Shown one piece after another: positions 37,103-45,951 of a DNA stretch of 64,000 nt (positions are counted from its first letter, which is position 1; every line of letters begins with the position of its first letter). A program made the position numbers and the translations under genes. The notes under the pieces are model-generated. The model searched no databases, was not told the origin of the DNA, and saw only the letters and a list, made by a program, of their open reading frames with translations. This stretch comes from an uncultured Clostridia bacterium (GTDB taxonomy: Bacteria; Bacillota; Clostridia; Oscillospirales; Acutalibacteraceae), in the NCBI GenBank assembly GCA_944380855.1, contig CALWIW010000005.1, forward strand, positions 1 through 64,000, in the 5' to 3' direction.

Positions 37103-37777
37103 TCAGTGTTCTTTTGAAAAGTACAGCTTGCTGTACATTTCGTAGGCGGCTTCAACCTTTTCTATATAGGCGGAAGTTTGGGGATAAGGTGTGGTTTTCA
37201 GATTTATACCGTCGTCGCTGTATTCGGGATTTTCAAGCCAGTCGCTTACAACAAAGCCTGCGTTGTAGGCGGCGGCAACGGCACTTCTGCTGTCGTAAAG
37301 CTCTGTAAGATAATCCAAAAAAATAACGCCGTATTTTATGTTGGTTTCCGGGTCGTACAGTGCGGAAGAGTCCAAAATCTCATCGGCACCGGAATAGCTT
37401 TGAAGCCATGTAAAAGTGTCGGGCATTATCTGCATAAGGCCTATCGCACCTACTGCCGATTCGGCGTTGGGGTCAAAGTGGCTTTCGGTATTGATTATGG
37501 AGTAAATAAGCACCTTATCAACATCGTATTCCTTGCTGTATTTTTCTACAAATTCAGTGTATTCCAATTGATACTGACTTTCAAAAAGTCTTTCTCTGAC
37601 TGTTGACACAAGATTTATCACCAAAAGTCCGGCACAGACAATCAGTACAGCCACTGCTCCTGCTATAATAAGCTTTCTTTTTCCTTTGTTTTTATTATTA
37701 TATCTTCTTTTATTTCCTTTTTTTGGGGGAGCCGTGCTGTCGTCGGTTCTGTACCGGTAGCGTCGCTGTTCACTCAT
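37103..37777 (-). CDS. Membrane-anchored lytic transglycosylase (SLT domain)
   Basis: 224 residues from ATG 37777, chosen because GAGGAG lies 8 bp upstream. Very basic, Tyr/Arg/Asn-rich cytoplasmic N-terminus (about 1-35), one membrane helix (about 37-58, LIIAGAVAVLIVCAGLLVIN), then a Slt70-type domain with catalytic Glu in NTESHFDP, AIGLMQIMP, and AAYNAGFVVSDWL. It cuts peptidoglycan outside the membrane. Starts next to the coaE stop, so it is coupled to the coaE/tsaC group. Confidence 0.93.
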   Translation of the reverse strand: MSEQRRYRYRTDDSTAPPKKGNKRRYNNKNKGKRKLIIAGAVAVLIVCAGLLVINLVSTVRERLFESQYQLEYTEFVEKYSKEYDVDKVLIYSIINTESHFDPNAESAVGAIGLMQIMPDTFTWLQSYSGADEILDSSALYDPETNIKYGVIFLDYLTELYDSRSAVAAAYNAGFVVSDWLENPEYSDDGINLKTTPYPQTSAYIEKVEAAYEMYSKLYFSKEH

Positions 37778-37778
37778 A

Positions 37779-38393
37779 TTATTCACTCCTCTTGTTTTTA
37801 AGTGTCTTTTGAAGCGAATACGCAGTATTTTCTGTTTCTTCTTTGGAGCCGTTGTTTTCAATAACCGTGTCGGATTTTGAAATATAAAAATCCTCGCTGT
37901 GCTGTGCTTTTATTCTTAAAAGTGCATTGTACCTGGAAATATTGTCCCTTTGCATTATTCTTTTAAGTCTTATTTCCTCTTTTGCCAAAACCGTAATAAC
38001 ATGGTCGCACAGCAGATGAGTCCGGCTTTCGATAAGCTGAGGAGCGTCGTAAAGTATATTTGTTTCACCTTTTGAAACAAGGTCTGAAATTTCCTTTAAA
38101 ACAAGCTGCAATATGTAGGGATGGGTGAGAGAATTTAAAATATCGGTGGAAGCCCTTGAGGAAAAGGCTCTTTTGGCAAGAAGCGGTCTGTCAACCGTTC
38201 CGTCGGTTTTTAAAATATCATCTCCGAAAGCGGCACAAAGTCCGTAAAGAGCGGGACTTCCCGGTGTTAAAGCCTGCCGTGCCAGTTTATCTGCGTCTAT
38301 TACCGCCCAGCCGTTTTCTTTGAAAACAGAGGACACAAGGCCTTTTCCGGCTCCGGTTTGTCCTGTAAGTCCTATAAGATTATATTTTCTCAA
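37779..38393 (-). CDS. coaE: Dephospho-CoA kinase
   Basis: 204 residues from TTG 38393 (GAGG 9 bp upstream; another TTG two codons earlier is too close). Family motifs: VIDADKLARQALTPG, the DHVITVLAKEEIRLKRI region, and NNGSKEE at the end. The P-loop reads GQTGAGKG: Gly18 stands where nearly all CoaE enzymes have Ser or Thr. It phosphorylates dephospho-CoA, the last CoA step. Its start overlaps the end of tsaC by 14 bp. Confidence 0.9.
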   Translation of the reverse strand: MRKYNLIGLTGQTGAGKGLVSSVFKENGWAVIDADKLARQALTPGSPALYGLCAAFGDDILKTDGTVDRPLLAKRAFSSRASTDILNSLTHPYILQLVLKEISDLVSKGETNILYDAPQLIESRTHLLCDHVITVLAKEEIRLKRIMQRDNISRYNALLRIKAQHSEDFYISKSDTVIENNGSKEETENTAYSLQKTLKNKRSE

Positions 38394-39438
38394 GGTCAAT
38401 CACCTCAAACCCTGCGGCTCTTATAAGCCTGTTGTAAACCGCAAGGCCTATTCCCTTGGTATCAGGGCATCTTGCGAAGACGGTTTTTATATTTTCGTCG
38501 TTGTCTATTTCTCTCAATTCGTCGAAAAGACGGTGAGCCTGGCTTTCCTTGTCCTTTTCACCGCCCATGGAAAGAGTTTTGCATTTAAGCTTTTCCACAT
38601 CTTCCTCCCAGCAAAGGGCGGCGGTGTTTTTGTCACAGCGGCTGTTTACATAGTCAATATATTTTTGGGAGCCGCCTTTAAGTATAACCACATTGGCTTT
38701 CGGTGCGTAATGCTTATATTTCATTCCGGGACTTGCGGCAGTTGCTCCCTCTTTAAGCTTATGCAAAACGGCGTCGTCCATTTCCACCTCGCCTAAAGTG
38801 CTTCTCAGCTGTTCTAATGTTATTCCGCCCGGACGAAGAAGTCTTGGTTTTTCTCCTGCCAGGGTTATAACTGTACTTTCAACGCCCACACTGCATTCTC
38901 CGCCGTCTATGATGGCTTCAATTCTGCTGTTCATATCATTAAATACGTGCTGTGCAGTGGTGGGACTGGGACTTCCCGAAAGGTTGGCAGAGGGTGCGGC
39001 TATGGGTGTTTTGGCTTCTCTTATGAGAGAGGCGGCTACCTTGTGAGAGGGGACTCTTACAGCCACGGTGTCAAGGCCTGCACTGACCTCACCGGGAATA
39101 ATATCTGATTTTTCCATAATTATTGTAAGAGGTCCCGGCCAGTATTTTTCTGCAAGTATTTTTGCTTTTTCGGGAATTTTTTTAACAAGGTTATATTTTT
39201 CAATATCCTCAAAGGAAGAAACGTGAACTATAAGGGGATTGTCGCCTGGTCTTCCCTTGGCTTTAAAAATTTTTGATACGGCATTGCCGTTTAAAGCGTC
39301 TGCGGCAAGACCGTATACGGTTTCCGTGGGCATTCCCACAAGACCGCCGTCCCGTATTATTTTCGCCGCTTTTTCTATATCCTCTTTTGATGAGGAAAGC
39401 ATTAAGGTATTTAAAGGCTCTTTATTATTGCTCTGCAT
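38380..39438 (-). CDS. tsaC: Threonylcarbamoyl-AMP synthase (TsaC/Sua5, long form)
   Basis: 352 residues: YrdC domain (about 12-210, with GGLVGMPTETVYGLAADA and FKAKGRPGDNPLIVHV) plus the C-terminal Sua5 domain (about 235-345), so it is the two-domain Sua5/YwlC form rather than the short TsaC. It makes the precursor for the t6A base of ANN-decoding tRNAs from threonine, bicarbonate and ATP. Lies between prfA and coaE in the minus run. Confidence 0.95.
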   Translation of the reverse strand: MQSNNKEPLNTLMLSSSKEDIEKAAKIIRDGGLVGMPTETVYGLAADALNGNAVSKIFKAKGRPGDNPLIVHVSSFEDIEKYNLVKKIPEKAKILAEKYWPGPLTIIMEKSDIIPGEVSAGLDTVAVRVPSHKVAASLIREAKTPIAAPSANLSGSPSPTTAQHVFNDMNSRIEAIIDGGECSVGVESTVITLAGEKPRLLRPGGITLEQLRSTLGEVEMDDAVLHKLKEGATAASPGMKYKHYAPKANVVILKGGSQKYIDYVNSRCDKNTAALCWEEDVEKLKCKTLSMGGEKDKESQAHRLFDELREIDNDENIKTVFARCPDTKGIGLAVYNRLIRAAGFEVIDLEKI

Positions 39439-39518
39439 ATAAAATTTACACCTGTTTCTGATTGATTATAGCCTGTTAATGTGAATGTAAAATGGTTATA
39501 AGGTAGAGATTTTAAAAA

Positions 39519-40601
39519 TTAATTGTTTTCCTCCATGGACTGCTGAAGCTGTTTTGCTCTGTGAGCGGCAATAAGTGCGTCGATTATTTCCTCGATGTTT
39601 CCGTTTAAAATATCGTCGATTTTATAGAGGGTAAGACCTATTCTGTGGTCGGTGACGCGTCCCTGAGGATAATTGTAGGTTCTTATTCTTTCACTTCTGT
39701 CACCTGTGCCTACCTGCTGTTTTCGCTCTGCGGCGATAGAGTCCTCCTGTTCCTCACGCTTTGCCTGCAAAAGACGGCTTTTTAAAACTCTCATGGCTTT
39801 GTCTTTGTTTTTATACTGGCTTCGCTCGTCCTGACACTCAACCACAACTCCTGTGGGAATATGAGTAATTCTTATAGCACTTTCTGTTTTGTTGATGTGC
39901 TGGCCTCCTGCTCCGCTGCTTCGGAAGGTGTCGATTTGCAGGTCGGAAGGATTTATTTCAAGTTCCACATCTTCGGCTTCGGGAAGAACCGCCACCGTAA
40001 CCGTTGAGGTGTGTATTCTTCCCTGACTTTCCGTTTCGGGAACTCTCTGAACACGGTGAACTCCGCTTTCAAATTTAAGCTTTGAATAAGCTCCGTCGCC
40101 GTTTATCATAAAGGAAATTTCCTTATAGCCGCCAAGCTCCGTTTCGTTGGCGTTTATAATTTCGGTTTTATATCCCTGCTTTTCCGCAAACATACTGTAC
40201 ATACGGTAAAGAACGCCGCAGAAAAGAGCGGCTTCCTCGCCGCCTGCTCCGCCTCTTATTTCCATAATTACGTTGCGGCTGTCGTTTGGGTCTTTGGGAA
40301 GAAGCAAAATTTTAAGCTCTTCTGTTATTGCCGGGAGCTTTTCCTTGCAATCGTCAATTTCAGCTATAGCCATTTCACGAAAATCCTTGTCTGAGGAGCT
40401 GTCCTCCATAATTTCCCGTGCTTCCTCCATGGTTTTTAATAATTCCTTGTATTCACGGTATTTAAGTACTATAGCCTCGATGGATTTTACCTCTTTCATG
40501 ACCTTTGAGTACTCATTGGGGTCTGCCGCTACAGATGGGTCGTAAAGACGGTTGTTAAGCTCGTCATATCTTTTGCTGAATATCTCTATTTTCTCAAACA
40601 T
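39519..40601 (-). CDS. prfA: Peptide chain release factor 1
   Basis: 360 residues. GGQ motif in FRSSGAGGQHINKTESA; acceptor-binding domain before it (MEIRGGAGGEEAALF), and PEVT-type codon recognition in domain 2. The partner gene prmC is not next to it. AAAGGA before the ATG. It reads UAA and UAG stops. Confidence 0.97.
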   Translation of the reverse strand: MFEKIEIFSKRYDELNNRLYDPSVAADPNEYSKVMKEVKSIEAIVLKYREYKELLKTMEEAREIMEDSSSDKDFREMAIAEIDDCKEKLPAITEELKILLLPKDPNDSRNVIMEIRGGAGGEEAALFCGVLYRMYSMFAEKQGYKTEIINANETELGGYKEISFMINGDGAYSKLKFESGVHRVQRVPETESQGRIHTSTVTVAVLPEAEDVELEINPSDLQIDTFRSSGAGGQHINKTESAIRITHIPTGVVVECQDERSQYKNKDKAMRVLKSRLLQAKREEQEDSIAAERKQQVGTGDRSERIRTYNYPQGRVTDHRIGLTLYKIDDILNGNIEEIIDALIAAHRAKQLQQSMEENN

Positions 40602-40651
40602 TATTTCAAATCCTTTCTGTTTTCTCTGTTTACCTTTAGAACACAGAATTG

Positions 40652-40831
40652 CTAATCTCTTTGGATTTTCTTAATGTTTTTTTCAATTTTATTTCTCGGA
40701 ACCATTACCTCGTGTCCGCATTTTGTACAGCGGATTTTAAAATCCATTCCCACACGAAGCACCAGAAATTCTTTTCCTCCGCAGGGGTGGGATTTTTTCA
40801 TTTCAAGCTTATCGCCGACTCTTACATCCAT
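40652..40831 (-). CDS. DUF951 small protein
   Basis: 59 residues starting MDVRVGDKLEMKKSHPCGG, then EFLVLRVGMDFKIRCTKCGH, and ending KIQRD. The Cys-Gly-Gly and CTKCGH pattern suggests one bound zinc. GAGAGG lies 7 bp before the ATG. Conserved in Firmicutes; function unknown. Sits between hflX and prfA, both ribosome-related, which hints at a translation role (inference). Confidence 0.9.
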   Translation of the reverse strand: MDVRVGDKLEMKKSHPCGGKEFLVLRVGMDFKIRCTKCGHEVMVPRNKIEKNIKKIQRD

Positions 40832-40934
40832 ATTATACCTCTCACTGTCACTAAAATCTTAAATAATTTGCGTTATCTTACAATTATATCATATTTATCT
40901 CTTTCGCACAACGCAGGGATTAAAAGATATTTCC

Positions 40935-42182
40935 TTATAAAATATATTCCTTTATACGGCCGTAAAGAATTTCATCAATTACCGCTTCAATCTCTATGCC
41001 GTCGGCTGTATATTCTTCGGAAATCAGAGTTCCCGACTTTCGTATCTCAGAGGAAATTCCTCCCATTGAAAAGGGTAAAAGCAGTTTTACTTTTTTCATT
41101 CTCACGGGTAAATTGTCCTCAACAGCCTGCAAAAGCTTGTCGATACCTTTTCCTGTTTTTGCGGAAATTCTCACGGAATTGCCGATAGAAACAATATCGT
41201 TTTCAGCGGAAATCAGGTCGCACTTATTAAGAACAGGTATTATCGGCTTGTCCTTGCATCCAAGGCTTCCGAGAAGCTCTTCTGTTACATCAAGGTGCAG
41301 TTTTGCCTCCTCGTTGCTGACATCGCATACGTTTAAAATTATATCGGCGTTTGCCGCTTCCTCAAGGGTGGATTTAAAAGCTTCTACAAGATGATGGGGA
41401 AGACGGCGGACAAAACCTACCGTATCTATAAGCATAACCGTAACGCCTGACGGAAGCTTTAAAGCTCTTGAAGTTGGGTCAAGGGTGGCAAAAAGCTTGT
41501 CCTCTGCCAAAACTCCTGCCTGTGTAAGATAGTTCATAAGGGTGGATTTGCCTGCGTTTGTATAGCCTACTATGGCGACGGTGATAACGCTGTCTTTTTC
41601 ACGGCGTTTTCTCAGTCTTTCCCTGTGTTCCTCTACCTCTTTAAGCTGTTCTTTCAGGGTTTCTATTTTTCTTCTTATGTGACGGCGGTCGGTTTCAAGC
41701 TTTGTTTCTCCGGGACCTCTTGTGCCTATTCCGCCTCCCAAACGTGACATCTGTATTCCTTTACCTGTAAGACGTGGGAGCATATATTTAAGCTGGGCAA
41801 GCTCTACCTGCAATTTGCCCTCTTTTGACCTTGCATGTAAAGCAAAAACGTCTAAAATAAGCATTGTTCTGTCGATTACTCTCACGTCAGTGGCTTCTTC
41901 GATGTTTCGTATTTGAGTCGGCGACAGCTCACAGTCAAATATAAGCAGGTCAATTTCATGAATGTCACAGTATTCCTTTATTTCCTCAAGCTTTCCCGAG
42001 CCTACATAAGTGGCTGTTTCAGGTCTTTCAAGCTTTTGGGTTATACTTGCCACAGGCTCTGCTCCCGCACTTTCCGTCAGCTCAAAAAGCTCCTGTAAAG
42101 ATGAAAGAGCGTCGTATTCTCCCGTATCTACGCTTACAAGCAAAGCTCTTGTTACTTTTTCCTGATTATTCTGTATTTCCAT
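40935..42182 (-). CDS. hflX: HflX, ribosome-splitting GTPase
   Basis: 415 residues. N-terminal HflX domain with the glycine-rich GGGIGTRGPGETKLETDRR; G1 VGYTNAGKSTLMNYL, G3 DTVGFVRRLPHHLVEAF, G4 NKCD. It separates stalled 70S ribosomes under stress. First gene of the seven-gene minus run; GGAGGA right before the ATG. Confidence 0.96.
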   Translation of the reverse strand: MEIQNNQEKVTRALLVSVDTGEYDALSSLQELFELTESAGAEPVASITQKLERPETATYVGSGKLEEIKEYCDIHEIDLLIFDCELSPTQIRNIEEATDVRVIDRTMLILDVFALHARSKEGKLQVELAQLKYMLPRLTGKGIQMSRLGGGIGTRGPGETKLETDRRHIRRKIETLKEQLKEVEEHRERLRKRREKDSVITVAIVGYTNAGKSTLMNYLTQAGVLAEDKLFATLDPTSRALKLPSGVTVMLIDTVGFVRRLPHHLVEAFKSTLEEAANADIILNVCDVSNEEAKLHLDVTEELLGSLGCKDKPIIPVLNKCDLISAENDIVSIGNSVRISAKTGKGIDKLLQAVEDNLPVRMKKVKLLLPFSMGGISSEIRKSGTLISEEYTADGIEIEAVIDEILYGRIKEYIL

Positions 42183-42334
42183 AAATCCTCCAAAGATATT
42201 TTATCGTTACTATATTTTTTCCATTGCGGTTTTAAATATAAAAAATTTCAAAACACTTTAAAATCAAAGCTAATTGTAGTATAATATATTAAATTTACTT
42301 TGTAAACCAACATTTAATAACAGGGGTAAGAAAA

Positions 42335-43804
42335 ATGGATAAACAATATGATGTAGTAATTGTCGGCACCGGTGTTGCAGGACTTTACGGAGCACTTCAA
42401 TATTCTGAAGATGTTAAGGTGTTGCTCCTTTCCAAAAAGGAACTCACTCTGTCAAATTCATCTTTGGCACAGGGCGGAGTTGCCGCAGTATTGGATACAA
42501 GTCATGACAACTACAAACTGCATATTGCCGATACTCTTATTGCGGGAAAATATAAAAATAATCTTTCCGCCGTTGAAAAGCTTGTAACCGAAGGTCCTTC
42601 AGATGTTTTAAATCTCAAGGATATGGGAGTTGACTTTGACAGGGATAAAACAGGCGAGCTTATGGCAACACTTGAGGGCGGACATTCAAGAAACAGAATT
42701 GTTCATCATAAGGACTCCACAGGCAAGGAAATTGTGGATACTCTTCTTGGATTGGTTGCACAAAAGAAAAATGTTACCATTGTTGACAATGCTTTGGTAT
42801 ATGATATAGACAAGGTTGAAAACGGATTTTATATTTGTATTTTGAGAAACGGTGAAAATTTCTGCGTTTCCTCAAATTACTGCGTCCTTGCAACGGGAGG
42901 AATTGGCAGAGTTTACAAGTACACAACAAATTCCGCCATAGCTACAGGGGACGGAATAGCATTTGCCCATATGCTGGGAGCAACAATAAGTCATCTTTCC
43001 CGTGTGCAGTTCCACCCCACGGCTTTCGCTTCTGAAAATAACCGAGAGCGTTTCCTAATAAGCGAGGCGGTAAGAGGAGAGGGAGCATATCTTCTCAACT
43101 GTAACGGCGAGCGTTTTGTTACAAATTATGACCCCAGAGGGGAGTTAGCCCCTCGTGACGTTGTTTCCCATGCTATAATGGAAGAAGAAAAACGCACAGG
43201 CAGCGAGAAATTCTACTTGGATATTACATATAAAGACCCTGAGTTTTTGAAAAACCGATTCCCGATGATTTATTCAAGATGTCTTGAAGAAGGTGTGGAT
43301 ATAACAAAGGACTGGATACCGGTTTTCCCGTGCCAGCACTATCTTATGGGCGGTATTAAGGTTGATTTGGACGCCGCCACAACTGTAGAGGGACTTTACG
43401 CCGTGGGCGAATGTTCAAACACAGGCGTTCACGGTGCAAACAGACTTGCCAGCAACTCTCTGCTTGAAGCTCTTGTTTTCTCACGAAGAGCGGCAGAGGA
43501 TATTATGCGTCATCTCGGTGAAAAAGGCAGACAGGAAATTACCGCACTGCCGCCTGCCCACAATATTCACGGCGAACCGCTGCCAAAAGGAATAAGAACG
43601 GAAATCAGAGAAATAATGCAGGATACATATTTTGTAATTCCAAAGCTTGACAAAGTGGAGGAAAGCTACAAGAGAGTTGACGAGATAGTAAACAAGCTTA
43701 TCACTACAAAATACGAGATAAATGCAGATTACGTTGAGGCAAGAAGCCTTGCCATGGTTGCAGGAATAATTTTAGGCGAAGTAAAGGGAGGAATAAACCT
43801 ATGA
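42335..43804 (+). CDS. nadB: L-aspartate oxidase
   Basis: 489 residues. N-terminal FAD motif VIVGTGVAGLYGAL, SSLAQGGVAAVL, TLEGGHSRNRIVHHKDSTG and GGIKVDLDAATTVEGLYAVGEC. The C-terminal helical region is present but somewhat shorter than in E. coli NadB. It oxidises aspartate to iminoaspartate (with fumarate as acceptor in anaerobes). The stop overlaps the nadC start by 4 bp. nadA is not found beside it. A TATAAT at 42280-42285 may be its -10 box, but no clear -35 was seen. Confidence 0.95.
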   Translation: MDKQYDVVIVGTGVAGLYGALQYSEDVKVLLLSKKELTLSNSSLAQGGVAAVLDTSHDNYKLHIADTLIAGKYKNNLSAVEKLVTEGPSDVLNLKDMGVDFDRDKTGELMATLEGGHSRNRIVHHKDSTGKEIVDTLLGLVAQKKNVTIVDNALVYDIDKVENGFYICILRNGENFCVSSNYCVLATGGIGRVYKYTTNSAIATGDGIAFAHMLGATISHLSRVQFHPTAFASENNRERFLISEAVRGEGAYLLNCNGERFVTNYDPRGELAPRDVVSHAIMEEEKRTGSEKFYLDITYKDPEFLKNRFPMIYSRCLEEGVDITKDWIPVFPCQHYLMGGIKVDLDAATTVEGLYAVGECSNTGVHGANRLASNSLLEALVFSRRAAEDIMRHLGEKGRQEITALPPAHNIHGEPLPKGIRTEIREIMQDTYFVIPKLDKVEESYKRVDEIVNKLITTKYEINADYVEARSLAMVAGIILGEVKGGINL

Positions 43805-44637
43805 TGTTAAATCAGATATATGTGGACAACCTTATTAAAACCGCACTTTTTGAGGATATAAATTACATAGACGTGACCACGGATTATCTTATTGATGAAA
43901 ACCAGGAGGGAGCGGCACAATTTCTTGCCAAGGCTGACGGCGTTCTCTGCGGCCTTCAGGTAGCTTTGAGAGTGTTTGAAATTTTGCAGCCTGACTTTAA
44001 AGCCGAGGTTTTCAAAAAAGACGGAGACGTTTTGAAAAAAGGCGATATTATAGCCAAGGTTTACGGAAAGACAAGAACAATTCTCAAGGGCGAGCGTACA
44101 GCCCTGAATCTTATTCAGCATATGAGCGGTATCGCTACGGCTACAAACGAAGCCGTAAAGCTTGTTGAGGGAACAAAAGCGTCAATTGTTGACACAAGAA
44201 AAACACTGCCCGGTATGCGTCCTTTGCAGAAATACGCTGTAACAGTGGGCGGAGGAAAAAACCACAGATATAACCTTTCCGACGCGGCAATGCTTAAAGA
44301 TAATCACGTTGATGCAGGAGGCGGAATAACAAACGCAGTTAAAAAGCTTAAATCAAAGTTAGGACACATGACAAAGGTTGAGCTTGAGGTCAGAAACCTT
44401 GACGAGCTGAGAGAGGCTTTGAGCGTTGATGTTGATGTTATAATGCTTGATAATATGACTAACGAGATGATGGCAGAGGCGGTAAGAATTACCGACGGAA
44501 AAGCAATCCTTGAAGCCAGCGGCGGTATAACAGCGGAAACCCTCAGAGGTGTTGCGGAAACGGGAGTGGATATAATCTCTATCGGAGCATTAACCCATTC
44601 GGTAAAGGCATTTGATATTTCTCTTAAAATACTTTAA
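43801..44637 (+). CDS. nadC: Nicotinate-nucleotide pyrophosphorylase (quinolinate PRTase)
   Basis: 278 residues. Active-site stretches ERTALNLIQHMSGIAT, VDTRKTLPGMR, GGKNHRYNLSDAAMLKDNH and LEASGGI are all present. It turns quinolinate and PRPP into nicotinate mononucleotide. Overlaps nadB by 4 bp with a GGGAGG ribosome site inside nadB. With nadE at the window edge it forms part of NAD synthesis. Confidence 0.97.
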   Translation: MMLNQIYVDNLIKTALFEDINYIDVTTDYLIDENQEGAAQFLAKADGVLCGLQVALRVFEILQPDFKAEVFKKDGDVLKKGDIIAKVYGKTRTILKGERTALNLIQHMSGIATATNEAVKLVEGTKASIVDTRKTLPGMRPLQKYAVTVGGGKNHRYNLSDAAMLKDNHVDAGGGITNAVKKLKSKLGHMTKVELEVRNLDELREALSVDVDVIMLDNMTNEMMAEAVRITDGKAILEASGGITAETLRGVAETGVDIISIGALTHSVKAFDISLKIL

Positions 44638-44678
44638 TTATTTTAATTAAAAAGTATGACAAAATTATAAAATCGATA

Positions 44679-44726
44679 AGAGCCGATGAACTTGTGAGAA
44701 ATCCCAGTTCATCGGCTCTGTATATT
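44679..44726 (+). terminator. Terminator of nadBC
   Basis: AGAGCCGATGAACT (44679-44692) pairs perfectly with AGTTCATCGGCTCT (44706-44719), then GTATATTTTT. Confidence 0.85.
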
Positions 44727-44904
44727 TTTGTGATACAATGATTTAGCTTTTAATTTTAGAGACAGCCAATCCCATGACCGTGGGATTTTTGTTTTTTATT
44801 TAACTTATGTGCCGATTAAAATTCAAAAAATTACTTAGACAAGCCTATAGTGGCTGAATAACGGCATTTCAGCGTGCTTATTTGTACCGCTTACACTTAA
44901 AAGG

Positions 44905-44933
44905 TTGAGATTATTTAGCAGTATCCTTATAAT
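44905..44933 (+). promoter_or_regulatory. Promoter of the LytTR/DUF3021 pair
   Basis: TTGAGA at 44905-44910, 17-bp spacer, TATAAT at 44928-44933. Transcription would start just before the GGGAGG ribosome site. The stretch ACCGCTTACACTTAAAAGG directly upstream (44884 on) could hold a LytTR binding site, by analogy with self-regulating systems; this is a guess. The rest of 44727-44904 shows one small hairpin (AATCCCATGACCGTGGGATT) only. Confidence 0.65.
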
Positions 44934-44951
44934 ATCCTTGGGAGGTGCAAG

Positions 44952-45386
44952 ATGGATATTCAGATTATCGAGCATATAAAAGAAACAGTTAGTGTAGTTA
45001 TTCAATGCAAAAAAATTGATGAGGAGGTGAACAGATTAAAAACTCATATTGAATTGTTTGATCAAAAGCTGCACGCAAAAAAAGATAATAAATACTATTT
45101 TATTAATTCTGCGGAAGTATTGTATTTTGAGTCAGTAGATAACCGTACATTTTTATATACGTCAAAAGACGTTATGGAAATCAAGCAAAAGTTATATGAA
45201 TTAGAAGAATTTTTATCTGACAGAGATTTTATCAGAATTTCAAAGTCCCTGATAGTCAATGTCAATAAAATCAAATCCTTAAAACCAGAGATTAACCGCA
45301 CTGTTTTAGTAACGATGTGCAATGGAGAATGCCTGCATATTACCAGAAAATATGTGAGGGCAGTGAAAAAATTGCTATCAATTTAG
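44952..45386 (+). CDS. LytTR-domain transcription regulator without receiver domain
   Basis: 144 residues. A short helical N-terminus (about 1-45) replaces the receiver domain; the LytTR DNA-binding domain covers about 45-142 (YYFINSAEVLYFESVDNRTF, FIRISKSLIVNVNKIKSL, then ITRKYVRAVKKLL). The gene is followed after 9 bp by a DUF3021 membrane protein, the known pairing in which the membrane protein holds the regulator inactive. Such systems are usually self-activating. Targets unknown. Confidence 0.92.
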   Translation: MDIQIIEHIKETVSVVIQCKKIDEEVNRLKTHIELFDQKLHAKKDNKYYFINSAEVLYFESVDNRTFLYTSKDVMEIKQKLYELEEFLSDRDFIRISKSLIVNVNKIKSLKPEINRTVLVTMCNGECLHITRKYVRAVKKLLSI

Positions 45387-45395
45387 GAGGCAGAA

Positions 45396-45863
45396 ATGAA
45401 AAATAAAAAAACAGATATTATACGATTTTTTGTGTGGATGAGAAACGGAACAGCGTTTTGTACAACATGGTTTCTTATTCTTGTGTTAGCGTACAGTTGT
45501 ATTTTCGATATACAAGAAATTTCAACAAATCTCTTAATTAAAATGATTATTTTGATTTTAGGCGGTGTTTTTATATTCAGCATTCTTTTTGCAAAAAGCT
45601 TTATAAAAAAGTGGAGCTTTACAAAAAGACTGACAGTTTTTATGGTTTTGTTTAGTGTATATGAATGTTTTGGCTTTTATTGGGTTGGATTATTTGCAGG
45701 AAAAGGAACCTGGGTTCAATGGATTGTATTTATAGGGATTGTATGCGGTCTGTATTTTTGCTGTATTGCAATATACCGGAGATACAGTAAAAAACAGGGA
45801 GAAATTTATACACAAGCCTTACAGAAATACCAGGAGAAAAGGATTATTGAAAATCAGAATTAA
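45396..45863 (+). CDS. DUF3021 membrane protein, probable partner of the LytTR regulator
   Basis: 155 residues with four membrane helices (about 22-40, 50-68, 83-101, 110-130) and a basic cytoplasmic tail ending EKRIIENQN. DUF3021 proteins pair with receiver-less LytTR regulators and inhibit them. AGGAGG precedes the ATG; same transcript as the regulator, ended by a strong terminator. Confidence 0.88.
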   Translation: MKNKKTDIIRFFVWMRNGTAFCTTWFLILVLAYSCIFDIQEISTNLLIKMIILILGGVFIFSILFAKSFIKKWSFTKRLTVFMVLFSVYECFGFYWVGLFAGKGTWVQWIVFIGIVCGLYFCCIAIYRRYSKKQGEIYTQALQKYQEKRIIENQN

Positions 45864-45878
45864 GAATAATTAAAATTG

Positions 45879-45918
45879 AACAGCAGGCGGCAACGAAAGT
45901 TGCCGCCTGCTGTTTTTT
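45879..45918 (+). terminator. Strong terminator of the LytTR/DUF3021 pair
   Basis: Perfect 16-bp stem AACAGCAGGCGGCAAC (45879-45894), GAAA tetraloop, complement at 45899-45914, then TTTT. It also faces the end of the convergent GH3 gene. Confidence 0.95.
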
Positions 45919-45951
45919 AAGCTTTAATTTAATTGATTTTAATTTCAAAAA

